NCBI GenBank assembly: GCA_964414755.1
Contig: CAYPXH010000049.1
Coordinates: 1-9,124, forward strand
Direction: 5' to 3'
Length of the DNA: 9,124 bases
Origin: JAEUKQ01 sp964414755
GTDB lineage: Bacteria; Pseudomonadota; Alphaproteobacteria; JAEUKQ01
In this document: piece after piece, positions 1 to 6,677 of the stretch
How positions within the stretch are numbered: the first letter of the stretch is position 1
How the letters are laid out: every line of letters begins with the position of its first letter
Notes under the pieces: model-generated
Seen by the model: only the letters and a program-made list of their open reading frames with translations
What the model was told of the DNA's origin: nothing
Databases searched by the model: none
Position numbers and translations under genes: made by a program

Positions 1-276
1 AAAACTCAGCTCAGAGAGACCAATAATTTACGGTGGATGTTTACCAGTGTTGTGATTTTAGTATTATCTTTCTTAATCCCCTTTTTATTATTTTCAATTT
101 TCTGGACTCCAAGAAATTATAGCAAAGTAAATCCTTATGTTCTTAATATAGGTAGTTTAATTATTGCCGCTGTAATAGCTCATATCATTTATCATATTAT
201 GAAAACTAGTTTAATAAATAAAGAACACATAAAATCAGGTGAGAGAAATATCAATGAGCAAAAAAATATATATTGA
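1..276 (+). CDS. C-terminal part of a membrane protein (partial, 5' end outside window)
   Basis: The reading frame is open from the first base of the window. The first ATG (37) has no properly spaced ribosome binding site, so this is most likely the last 91 residues of a longer protein that starts to the left. Two hydrophobic segments are visible, at about residues 17-35 and 49-67 of the visible part. They are separated by a short polar loop (TPRNYSKVNP) and followed by a charged, asparagine-rich tail. The gene overlaps the next one by 23 bases (254-276), which suggests translational coupling and a shared operon. No family is recognised. It could be the membrane-anchoring end of an effector, a transport or conjugation component, or simply a small two-helix protein if the ATG at 37 is used. 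Confidence is good that it is coding and low for any function. Confidence 0.6.
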   Translation, partial: KTQLRETNNLRWMFTSVVILVLSFLIPFLLFSIFWTPRNYSKVNPYVLNIGSLIIAAVIAHIIYHIMKTSLINKEHIKSGERNINEQKNIY

Positions 277-667
277 AGAACATGGGGAAGTTAAAGAAAT
301 AACCCATCCTGAAGATTTTCAGCTTGTTTCTGAAAAAGCTAAGGAAGCTAGTGAAGAAATCACCAAAGAATACTTTCTTTATAAGGTAAAACAACATCGT
401 ATAGCTTCAGGCGTTTTAACATTATTATCTTTTTTTTCTTTTTTTGTTTTAAGCTGGATGATTAGCCCATACGAAGAGCTTTACTTTATATTTAGTTTGC
501 CAGGTTTTTTCTTATTATTTACAAGTTTTTGGATGGGTTTCCATTTTTTTCATACTTATTCTCCCAGAGTTGCTTTACAAGGCTTCTCTTTTCCTTGCCG
601 CAAAGATCGCTTACATGAATATACCAGAATATTTTATCACAGCCCGTGGCATTTTTGGAAATCTTAA
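254..667 (+). CDS. Small two-helix inner-membrane protein, function unknown
   Basis: This 137-residue protein has a charged, soluble N-terminal part (about residues 1-48, rich in Glu and Lys). Two strongly hydrophobic segments follow (about 50-70 and 76-99), then a cytoplasmic-looking tail with aromatic and basic residues ending HSPWHFWKS. A GTG at 239 would add five residues, but the AGGTGAGAG stretch at 237-245 sits at normal spacing for the ATG at 254, so 254 is preferred. It overlaps the preceding partial membrane gene by 23 bases and is followed after 3 bases by the first Rap1a/Tai-like gene, so the four genes probably form one transcript. The neighbourhood suggests a membrane partner or immunity protein for a toxin, but this is inference from context only. 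The first helix is encoded by runs of 8 and 7 T. Confidence 0.75.
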   Translation: MSKKIYIEEHGEVKEITHPEDFQLVSEKAKEASEEITKEYFLYKVKQHRIASGVLTLLSFFSFFVLSWMISPYEELYFIFSLPGFFLLFTSFWMGFHFFHTYSPRVALQGFSFPCRKDRLHEYTRIFYHSPWHFWKS

Positions 668-670
668 TCA

Positions 671-1015
671 ATGAAAAAACTTCTTCCTCTACTATTTTAC
701 ATTCTACCAACTGGTGCTTACTCCCAAATATCACCGCTCACTGATGAGAACTTATTTCATATTTGTAAAGATATCGATATGGCTTGCAGAGCTTTTATTG
801 TTGCAGTTATTGATACTACTATCCTTATTGATACAGTCGACCAGATTGACTGTTCAATTTTTAAAATTCTCAAAGGTACAATCTTAACTCAGATAAAAGA
901 TATAATTTTTGGAGGTTTAACGAATAATCCTAAAAGACAACAAGAGCGTGTGGTTTTTTCTGTTATTTCAATCTTGCGTTCCACCTTTCCTTGTTATTCC
1001 TCCCAATCTAAATAA
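671..1015 (+). CDS. Secreted Rap1a/Tai-like immunity protein, copy 1
   Basis: This 114-residue protein begins with a Sec signal peptide (MKK, a hydrophobic core to about residue 13, likely cleavage after Ala16-Tyr-Ser18). The mature part has cysteines at 32, 39, 61 and 108, ending in a TFPC motif. This arrangement, with a helix after the second Cys (FIVAVIDTT) and the final FPC, matches the periplasmic Rap1a/Tai family. Characterised members of that family bind and neutralise type VI secretion peptidoglycan amidase effectors. The cysteine spacings (7, 22, 47) are almost identical to those of the next gene (7, 21, 46), so the two are diverged paralogues. The protein lacks the usual GK-L and YI-G residues seen in copy 2 and is more diverged from the family. 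It starts 3 bases after the preceding stop; a GGAA about 11 bases upstream is a weak binding site. Confidence 0.72.
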   Translation: MKKLLPLLFYILPTGAYSQISPLTDENLFHICKDIDMACRAFIVAVIDTTILIDTVDQIDCSIFKILKGTILTQIKDIIFGGLTNNPKRQQERVVFSVISILRSTFPCYSSQSK

Positions 1016-1024
1016 TGAGGCCAA

Positions 1025-1381
1025 ATGAAAAAAATATTTTTTCCATCTCTCTTATTAATATTTCTGCATACTAACTGTTTTGCTCAAAATCCTACATTAC
1101 AAGGTGGAAATCAATTTTTGACAGGAAAAGCGTTGCTTGATATGTGCAACCAGAATAATAGGTACTGCGCTATGTATATTATGGGCACAATTGACGCATT
1201 TGTGAATGTTGATATGTGGCTTGAAGATTGCTCATTTAAAATACCGGTAAACTTTAAAGGCAATCAAATTAATGAAATAACTATTAAATATTTAAAAGAA
1301 AACCCTCCTCAACTTAAATTTGGTGCTGCTGGTTTGATATATAATCTATTCACTGAAACTTTTCCTTGTCTTAAAGAATAA
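1025..1381 (+). CDS. Secreted Rap1a/Tai-like immunity protein, copy 2
   Basis: This 118-residue protein has a clear signal peptide, with likely cleavage after Cys-Phe-Ala20. The mature domain shows the family pattern well: GKALLDMC (34-41), a second Cys at 48 followed by AMYIMGTIDAF, a third Cys at 69 in CSFKIP, a helix INEITIKYLKENP, and a closing ETFPC with Cys115. These four cysteines would form two disulfides in the periplasm. Known Rap1a/Tai proteins are immunity proteins against type VI amidase effectors; related orphan copies are widespread and the partner of this one is not visible here. A GAGG at 1017-1020 lies 4 bases before the ATG, and only 9 bases separate it from copy 1, so the two are co-transcribed. 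The family call rests on the residue pattern and was not tested by a search. Confidence 0.8.
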   Translation: MKKIFFPSLLLIFLHTNCFAQNPTLQGGNQFLTGKALLDMCNQNNRYCAMYIMGTIDAFVNVDMWLEDCSFKIPVNFKGNQINEITIKYLKENPPQLKFGAAGLIYNLFTETFPCLKE

Positions 1382-1438
1382 CTTATTAGTACAGGCAGGA
1401 CATGTGAAAAAACAACTTTAATTTTGAACTCGTGTTGT

Positions 1439-1453
1439 AACCAATTATTGGTT
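1439..1453. promoter_or_regulatory. 15-bp palindrome in the intergenic region before the 399-residue gene
   Basis: AACCAAT and ATTGGTT form a perfect inverted repeat around one central T, in the 140-base gap between copy 2 of the Rap1a/Tai-like genes and the next gene. The arms are too close for a good RNA hairpin and no T-run follows, so an operator for a dimeric regulator is more likely than a terminator. The rest of the gap (1382-1521) is AT-rich. It probably holds the promoter of the downstream gene, but I cannot place convincing -35 and -10 boxes. Confidence 0.35.
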
Positions 1454-1521
1454 TTAAGCAATCAACTGATAATCCAATTAAAAACAAATAATAAGAATTA
1501 CTTTCTTTAATCAGGTTTTTT

Positions 1522-2721
1522 ATGACAGACACATCTTGGAAAAAAATTAATGAAAGCGTTTATGAAAAAGATATAGCTGACTCTAAACATCAATTGTCTT
1601 TATCATCCGACCAGTTAATCCTTGATCTAAAGGATTTTCAATTTGGGGAGAACTTTGAATTTTCAGAAGAAAGGCGAGATTCTCATAAAAGTTTCTTAAA
1701 AAATCAACAAATCCTTATTGAGGGTGAAATACCTATTCATCAAAAATCAATTCGTTGTATTGGTAAACTGAAAGACCGCAATTCCATATACTTAATAAAC
1801 TCAAATAAATCCTTTTCTGACATAGAGATAAGTATAACTAATTACCAACAAAAGCCTATATGCGGACATATACGCCTTGAAAATAAAGATAGTATTTATT
1901 TTGAATTAGGAATATCACCAGATCAATTTGAACTATTATTGAAAGCCATAAGTGATGAAAGGTATATAGCGAGTCTAGTGGTCAGGATCCAAGCATTTAG
2001 ATATGACGTAGAACGTGCTTTTGATGATAGAAAACATGGCTCTTATTTTCTTGAAGAAAATAAATTTTACCAGGCTGATTTAACATCTTTAAATCTTTTT
2101 ACAGAAAACCAAGAAGAAAAGAAGATAGATTTTCAGAAAAATATTAAAAAAGAAAAGGAAAAATTTCTTAGATTTTTAAAAAGTACAATATTCCCTGTAA
2201 AAAATGATGATGAAGCACTTGAAAATCCTTCTTTATTGAAGAATCCTTCCAAGTCAGAAATATTCTGGCAACATCAAGATATATTAGGCTTTTTTGATAA
2301 ATATAAGAAACCCGACACTAGGTATATAATTGATTCCACCAAAGTTATGCTTATTAATAATTTAGTTCAAGAATATCTTCAAAATTATCAACTTAGTGAT
2401 CCATATATAGACTGGCTATTTCTTAATTTTTTGACCTATCAAGAAATTGCTCAATTTGCATTGATTATAAAACAAAAGATAAGAAAATTTTTAGGTCTGG
2501 TTAAAAATAAAGATTATTTTTCTTCAATCAAATTATGGTTAAAAATGCGTGATTTTTATGAATTACTTAAACCACCTATTCTTACGCCTAATCTTATTAA
2601 GCTACAATTATTTGAGGGTTATAAAGAGGGTATTCGTTGGGGATGGGAAGATTATATTTCTCCTTTAGTCTATAAAATAGCTCAGAGTAACCCCGAATAT
2701 ATGTTAGTTAAGCCTATATAA
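1522..2721 (+). CDS. Soluble protein of unknown function (399 residues), probable element cargo
   Basis: No family is recognised. There is no signal peptide and no membrane segment, so the protein is probably cytoplasmic. The first half (about 20-160) alternates short hydrophobic and polar stretches (QLILDLKDF, QILIEGEIPI, IRCIGKL, SIYLI, IEISI), which looks beta-rich. Residues 197-222 are a lysine/glutamate-rich linker. The second half (about 245-399) looks helical and is rich in Trp, Tyr and Phe (IDWLFLNFLTY, IKLWLKMRDFYELL, GIRWGWEDYISPLV). The start at 1522 has a weak AGG about 7 bases upstream. A 140-base gap separates it from the immunity-like genes, so it may be independently transcribed. 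It converges with the leftward element core, with one base between stop codons. It could be a defence, effector or regulatory protein; nothing in the sequence decides this. Confidence 0.85.
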   Translation: MTDTSWKKINESVYEKDIADSKHQLSLSSDQLILDLKDFQFGENFEFSEERRDSHKSFLKNQQILIEGEIPIHQKSIRCIGKLKDRNSIYLINSNKSFSDIEISITNYQQKPICGHIRLENKDSIYFELGISPDQFELLLKAISDERYIASLVVRIQAFRYDVERAFDDRKHGSYFLEENKFYQADLTSLNLFTENQEEKKIDFQKNIKKEKEKFLRFLKSTIFPVKNDDEALENPSLLKNPSKSEIFWQHQDILGFFDKYKKPDTRYIIDSTKVMLINNLVQEYLQNYQLSDPYIDWLFLNFLTYQEIAQFALIIKQKIRKFLGLVKNKDYFSSIKLWLKMRDFYELLKPPILTPNLIKLQLFEGYKEGIRWGWEDYISPLVYKIAQSNPEYMLVKPI

Positions 2722-2754
2722 GCTATTTTTTCTCAATATTTCCCACAATAGCTT
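2720..2754. terminator. Weak inverted repeat at the convergent gene junction
   Basis: AAGCTATT (2720-2727) and AATAGCTT (2747-2754) form a perfect 8-bp inverted repeat with a 19-base spacer containing a run of six T. It straddles the stop codons of the two convergent genes (2719-2721 and 2723-2725). It may act as a weak bidirectional terminator, but the stem is AT-rich and the loop long, so this is only a possibility. Confidence 0.25.
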
Positions 2755-3220
2755 GCCCACCTTCTGAAACATTTACATGTTGTACCGTAACTTTTTGTTC
2801 TGAAATCCCTTTACCTCGATAGCGACTTAAACTTTCAACAAGAGCAGCATAAGAGCGCGTTAATTTATTAGCTTGGTTAAGATTAGCCTCTCTTCCAATA
2901 TGGCTTTGCTCTGCGAGCATTGCCCTGCGTAGACACTCCATGGTAGCATTATGAACAGCAACCAATTGTGCTGCCATCATCCCCTCTATTTCATCTTGAG
3001 GTTTGATACCAATCATAGCAGCTAGAATAGCTTGTATTTGCTGATCTTTTTCCTGTTCATTGCTATGAGGCCACCATAAAGCATTTCCTACTTGATTAAT
3101 TAACACTTGGCTAAAGTCTTCAACACGAGACCCACTAAAAGAGTGAACGGGTTGGTTTTCCGCAATCGTCGGTAAACTAATACGTTTCTGTTGTTTGACA
3201 ATTTTAGCTTCTTTTGACAT
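2723..3220 (-). CDS. Conserved hypothetical protein of integrative elements (QANKL/RYRGKG family)
   Basis: This is a 165-residue soluble, mainly helical protein. Residues 1-60 are polar and probably flexible. Residues 62-137 form a helical core with the run EIEGMMAAQLVAVHNATMEC (77-96), then NLNQANKLTRSYAALVESLSRYRGKG (113-138). The C-terminus has the strand-like VTVQHVNVSEGGQAIVGN (144-161). I recognise these three blocks from uncharacterised proteins common in proteobacterial prophages and genomic islands; no function has been established that I know of. A good ribosome binding site (AAGGTG) lies 6 bases before the ATG and overlaps the upstream gene's stop codon, with only 8 bases between the genes, so it is translationally coupled to the 145-residue protein. 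It is the last gene of the leftward operon. Confidence 0.85.
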   Translation of the reverse strand: MSKEAKIVKQQKRISLPTIAENQPVHSFSGSRVEDFSQVLINQVGNALWWPHSNEQEKDQQIQAILAAMIGIKPQDEIEGMMAAQLVAVHNATMECLRRAMLAEQSHIGREANLNQANKLTRSYAALVESLSRYRGKGISEQKVTVQHVNVSEGGQAIVGNIEKK

Positions 3221-3228
3221 ACGGCACC

Positions 3229-3666
3229 TTATTGTATAACTGGTTGAAAAATTATTTGTTCAAAAACAGCCTGAATTTCCGGATAATATAAGCTGATAAA
3301 GTTTTTTAACGTTTCTTGGTAAGCTTTTAATTGCGCTTCAGCCTGACTGAAATTGCCATCAAATTGCAGTATTCCATATCGTTCGTGATAAAAATAATAA
3401 AACTCATCTTTTTTCATTAAATAGGGGGTAACAATGGGTATAGTATTATTTTCGGCGAACTTTAGAAACATGCTGCTGTTTTCTTTAGGGGTGACAGGGG
3501 GTAACAAACTTAGATTATTGTTATCCCTGTTACCCCCTATAGTTGATAAATTAGGGGTAGAGGGAACGCTGTTATCAGCCTTTTCTTTCCCGACAATATT
3601 ATCCTGTGTAACCCCTGTTACCCCTAATAATTCAGGAGAAATAATATCTGCAAAATAATCTTTCAT
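3229..3666 (-). CDS. Small element protein containing the iteron cluster, function unknown
   Basis: This 145-residue protein has a low-complexity N-terminal half rich in Asn, Thr, Pro and Val, with VT/VTP units (GVTGVT 15-20, PPVTP 56-60, IVTP 78-81). A compact C-terminal half follows, with FYYFYHERYGILQFDG (89-104) and an EAQ helix. This resembles short proteins found after primase genes in other islands, which carry an ER-x-I-x-x-(D/E)-G motif. The ATG at 3666 is chosen over a GTG at 3672 because GGAAGAG lies upstream at good spacing, inside the end of the primase gene, whose stop precedes the ATG by 2 bases. The disordered half is probably shaped by DNA-level repeats rather than by protein function. 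It may be a replication accessory or copy-control protein; this is inference. Confidence 0.75.
   Translation of the reverse strand: MKDYFADIISPELLGVTGVTQDNIVGKEKADNSVPSTPNLSTIGGNRDNNNLSLLPPVTPKENSSMFLKFAENNTIPIVTPYLMKKDEFYYFYHERYGILQFDGNFSQAEAQLKAYQETLKNFISLYYPEIQAVFEQIIFQPVIQ
3423..3625. repeat. Iteron-like repeat cluster, candidate replication origin or copy-control site
   Basis: Copies of a 10-11 bp motif, consensus AGGGG(G)TAACA, occur as follows. Plus strand: 3423-3433 and a tandem pair AGGGGTGACA (3487-3496) plus GGGGGTAACA (3497-3506). Minus strand: a tandem pair at 3519-3538 and another at 3607-3625. The two central pairs form an imperfect 20-bp inverted repeat around the 12 bases 3507-3518. 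A related TTAGGGGTAG is at 3551-3560. The same DNA word is read as GVTGVT, GGNRDN, LLPPVTP and IVTPYL in different copies, which argues that the DNA, not the peptide, is conserved. In phage P4 the alpha primase-helicase binds short iterons at ori and crr; the position just after the primase-helicase gene supports a similar role here by analogy. Confidence 0.65.
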
Positions 3667-3668
3667 AA

Positions 3669-6272
3669 TCACTCTTCCACTAAAACAGCTGTAGTTAAGT
3701 GATAAATCTTTTTTGGACCTGTAGGTAATCGTTGCGAACTTACAAACTGTCTATCAGAGCCCCTTATTAACCAGCCCTTTTTAACGAGCTCATTACATAT
3801 CATTTTGTGGTCAAATCCTTTACATATTTCTTTGCGAAAGACTTCTGTAAATATAAAGAATTCATAACCTCCCTCTTTGGCCTGACGTTTATAACCAGCC
3901 AAATTAATGATCTTTTGTTCGATATGATTATGGATGTTTTTATCCATAATGGCAAAACGGCTTGATTGATTTATTTCAATAAAAGCCTGGACTTGTTTTA
4001 ATCCTTCTTCTATCTCATGTGCATCAATTCCACCTCTCTCTTCTAACCATGCTTGGAAACAGATACTAACCCCTTCTAAAATAGCTCCCATCTCAAAAGG
4101 CAAAATTTTGAGTTTAATTGCTAACTCGCCTGCAAATGCTATTAATGTGAAACGCTCCGCTACACGTTTGACTTGCCCATCAGCGTTAACCGGCACATAT
4201 TTTTTTAAAAAATCCGTTTTAAGTTCTTGGATAGCGTGATGAAGTTTTTCCTTAACTCTAATCAAGTAAGGTAAGAAACTTCGAATTGGTGTACCATAAT
4301 ATTGACGGCAACTTTCTTTTAAATGCAGCGCTAAAGCATTCCCATCTGCATAATCATGAATGGTATCGAAAAGACGATAACCTTTATTTGCGTCTGCTGG
4401 TATATCCACCATTCGGTTAAATATGCCAGCTTGAGCTTTTTTTCCTGCCTCGCTGACCTTGTCTGCAAGCGAAACTTCACCCGAGCTTAAAAATATGGTC
4501 TCCCATTGATATTTCTTTCTTAAACCACCTTTGGCTTTTAACCGATTTTTTCCTGAACCATTGGCAAGCATGTAAATAATTTCTGCCGCCTCTTTGCCAT
4601 CAACTTGTCCTAACTCATCCAGACATAGCAAACAATCGTTATGCGCTTCTGCAACGGCTTCTAATGCGTTCCCTGTTGTTTTCCATTGTTGGATATATTT
4701 TGGACTTCCCCATACTGATGCTGCTACCGCTAAGGCAGTGCTTTTACCAATTGAACTAGCACCCTTAAGATTAAATCCCCCACTTTCTGCATGAACTAAT
4801 GGTAATAGCGGGGCTGCAAAAGCACATGAGAGAGCAAAGATTAATCGACTATTACCTATGCATGGCTTAGCAATTTTTTCTTGCCATTCTTCCAAAGTAC
4901 CTAACCTATGGAATCCAATAAAATTATTATTATCGCTTTGTAAATACACTTCATGTGTTTGAGGGATGGGTCCATCCGGAAGGATAAATAAATCTTTATA
5001 CCATCCGACCCGGGATGTGCATAAAACCTGGTTGTTTACCTTAATCCCTTGTAAATATTCTATAAATCTGTTTTTCGCACTTCTTTTAGTATTTAGCCTT
5101 AATCCTAATGATAATAAATGGTTGAATAACTCAACCCCTTCACCTCCTAACCATTCCATAGCAATTGTTAATTGGTGAATATGGCCTTGTAAATCTGCAA
5201 ATTTAACTAATCTTCCCCAATTTTCATTATTTTCATCACACGTATGGGCTAAGATTTCTATAGGTGAACATATCCATATCTCCTCATAAAAAATTCCTTT
5301 GTCATTGGAAATAAATCCAGTAGGCAGAATATTTTTCGGTTTACTGGAACCATTATTATTTAGTTGCCTTTTAACCTCCTCCAATCCTTGTAACATATGT
5401 AAGTCATTAAAATCAGTTGGCTTAAATTCTTTAGCACTGGCCATTTTTAAACACTCAGGTGAAAAATTGGGTAAAACAACCTTACAATTATATTTCGCTA
5501 CAGCTGCTTCGGCTTTTTCTTTACCAACATTATTTTCTTTCCATTGATCATTATCAGCACAGATAACAATTATTTTTTCTGGATATTTGGATTTTACAAC
5601 TTCTATTACTGGATCTAGGTTGTAAGCATCAAAAGCGATAATTGTGGGAATGCCCGTAGCCATGTGAATACTGGTTCCAGTTGCAAATCCCTCACATAAA
5701 TAAAGCAGGTTTGATTCTTTCAATAAACCAAGTGTATGGAAACAGGCTTTCTTTTTTCCACCTGGCAAAAAACGTTTATTACCAGTGGGGTCAATCGTTT
5801 GAAGAGTCCATAATTTACCTGTCTCATCATGCAATGGAATAATCAAATTTGAGCCTTCCAAGCGAACGTTAAAAGGCTGAATGGCTTTTCTAAGAATATA
5901 TGGATGTTGCGGGACTTGGCTTGATGAAGCCTGGTTCCAACGCTCCAAAGCAATAGCAGCCACATTTTCTTGATATTTCTGCCGTTCGATTTCGGCTGTT
6001 TCCTGCGCTTTCCTAAACTGCAATTCTTGCATTTTTAATTCATTATTAGAAAGACGCTGATTTTGATTGTTAGGAAACCAAGCCTTACTTATATCTTGAC
6101 GCCAATCTCCAAAGTAGACTCCGCCATTTGAGAGTCTTATGGCGTAATAACTATCTCCTGGTCCCCATCGGGTAAAACGTCCCTCAGAAATAGGTTTATC
6201 CGGAAAAGGTATTGCATGCTGATTTAGCATTTCTTTAAAAGTCAGTTCGTTAGATTTATTATCATTCATCAT
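3669..6272 (-). CDS. TOPRIM primase-like / DUF927 helicase-like replication protein
   Basis: This 867-residue protein probably starts replication of the excised element. The N-terminal part (about 10-120) contains a GxxYFGDWR stretch and a helical, charged linker. A TOPRIM-like region follows (about 145-300), with an LCEG motif (catalytic Glu at 194) and a DxD in VICADND (240-242). From about 315 a DUF927 domain leads into an AAA-type ATPase with Walker A GASSIGKST (504-512, Lys510), Walker B LLCLDEL (548-554) and a candidate arginine finger in FNRMVDI (Arg620). The last 80 residues look like a winged helix (FTEVFRKEI, VKKGWLIRG), probably DNA-binding. An open frame reaches a TTG at 6290, but AGGA lies 5 bases before the ATG at 6272 (8 before the ATG at 6269), so these are preferred. 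It forms a tight operon with the two smaller genes downstream. Family features are clear; replication function is inferred from the family. Confidence 0.9.
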   Translation of the reverse strand: MMNDNKSNELTFKEMLNQHAIPFPDKPISEGRFTRWGPGDSYYAIRLSNGGVYFGDWRQDISKAWFPNNQNQRLSNNELKMQELQFRKAQETAEIERQKYQENVAAIALERWNQASSSQVPQHPYILRKAIQPFNVRLEGSNLIIPLHDETGKLWTLQTIDPTGNKRFLPGGKKKACFHTLGLLKESNLLYLCEGFATGTSIHMATGIPTIIAFDAYNLDPVIEVVKSKYPEKIIVICADNDQWKENNVGKEKAEAAVAKYNCKVVLPNFSPECLKMASAKEFKPTDFNDLHMLQGLEEVKRQLNNNGSSKPKNILPTGFISNDKGIFYEEIWICSPIEILAHTCDENNENWGRLVKFADLQGHIHQLTIAMEWLGGEGVELFNHLLSLGLRLNTKRSAKNRFIEYLQGIKVNNQVLCTSRVGWYKDLFILPDGPIPQTHEVYLQSDNNNFIGFHRLGTLEEWQEKIAKPCIGNSRLIFALSCAFAAPLLPLVHAESGGFNLKGASSIGKSTALAVAASVWGSPKYIQQWKTTGNALEAVAEAHNDCLLCLDELGQVDGKEAAEIIYMLANGSGKNRLKAKGGLRKKYQWETIFLSSGEVSLADKVSEAGKKAQAGIFNRMVDIPADANKGYRLFDTIHDYADGNALALHLKESCRQYYGTPIRSFLPYLIRVKEKLHHAIQELKTDFLKKYVPVNADGQVKRVAERFTLIAFAGELAIKLKILPFEMGAILEGVSICFQAWLEERGGIDAHEIEEGLKQVQAFIEINQSSRFAIMDKNIHNHIEQKIINLAGYKRQAKEGGYEFFIFTEVFRKEICKGFDHKMICNELVKKGWLIRGSDRQFVSSQRLPTGPKKIYHLTTAVLVEE

Positions 6273-6357
6273 TGTAATCCTAATATTCAATTATTTTGCT
6301 TTACCGGAAGAGAATGCGCCGGCATTGAATGCATTTTCATAAAATTACTAATGAATT

Positions 6358-6597
6358 TTAAGGATTGACTTTTATAAATGTTTTACGTTCGGAAGAAGGT
6401 TGATTATCAAAAGATGATATTAAGTGGGCAATATCTTCAGCACGCCAAGCCGTTGTACGTAATCCAAGTTTAACAGGTTTAGGGAAGCGGCCAGATTTGA
6501 CGCCTGCCCACCAGGTTGATTTACCTACAGGAAAAAATTTTAAAATTGTTGGAAGCCGTAAAAACCCGGTTTCCGGAATTAAGTTTTTATCGATCAT
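6358..6597 (-). CDS. alpA: AlpA-family DNA-binding regulator
   Basis: This 79-residue protein has the typical AlpA layout. A short N-terminus is followed by a MerR-like helix-turn-helix (about residues 13-34, FLRLPTILKFFPVGKSTWW). Next come the GRFPKPVKLG turn (37-46) and TTAWRAEDIAHLI (48-60), which are the most conserved parts of the family. In phage P4-like elements and CP4-57, AlpA-type proteins bind DNA and regulate integrase/excision genes. The start is supported by GAGG five bases before the ATG. A candidate promoter lies about 50 bases upstream. An 85-base gap separates its stop from the primase start, so they may share a transcript. The target here is unknown; repeats upstream of alpA, the primase gene and int are candidates. 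Confidence 0.92.
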   Translation of the reverse strand: MIDKNLIPETGFLRLPTILKFFPVGKSTWWAGVKSGRFPKPVKLGLRTTAWRAEDIAHLISSFDNQPSSERKTFIKVNP

Positions 6598-6644
6598 GAT
6601 TACCTCAGTGTTTAAATTGATCTGAAGTAATCCTAAAAAGTTTA

Positions 6645-6673
6645 GTAATATCTTGTCATCGCAGTTGCGTTAA
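6645..6673 (-). promoter_or_regulatory. Candidate promoter of alpA
   Basis: On the minus strand TTAACG (6668-6673) and TATTAC (6645-6650) are separated by exactly 17 bases. Each matches the sigma-70 consensus at four of six positions. The promoter would start transcription about 40 bases before the alpA ATG. It sits directly downstream of the 6678-6693 palindrome. AGTAAT repeats flank a CTAAA/TTTAG inverted pair overlapping the -10 and start region, a possible operator. Support is by pattern only. Confidence 0.4.
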
Positions 6674-6677
6674 GAGA

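Noticed and set aside
519..734. Minus-strand open frame across the end of the 137-residue gene and the start of the first immunity gene.
   Set aside because: It is antisense to two better supported genes with normal operon spacing.
3423..3625. A CRISPR array was considered for the repeated motif.
   Set aside because: The repeats are about 10 bp, occur in both orientations and in tandem pairs without regular spacers.
3434..3658. An open frame on the plus strand opposite the 145-residue gene.
   Set aside because: It is antisense to a gene with a good ribosome binding site and operon context, has no binding site of its own, and its frame is kept open by the repeat cluster.
4594..5547. Three plus-strand open frames (66-82 residues) opposite the primase/helicase gene.
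   Set aside because: They are antisense shadows of a gene with clear conserved motifs and show no start signals or recognisable domains.
6313..6335. AATGC/GCATT arms and an AATGCATT palindrome between alpA and the primase gene, as a terminator.
   Set aside because: The arms are five bases, alternative pairings compete, and no T-run follows; not convincing enough to annotate.
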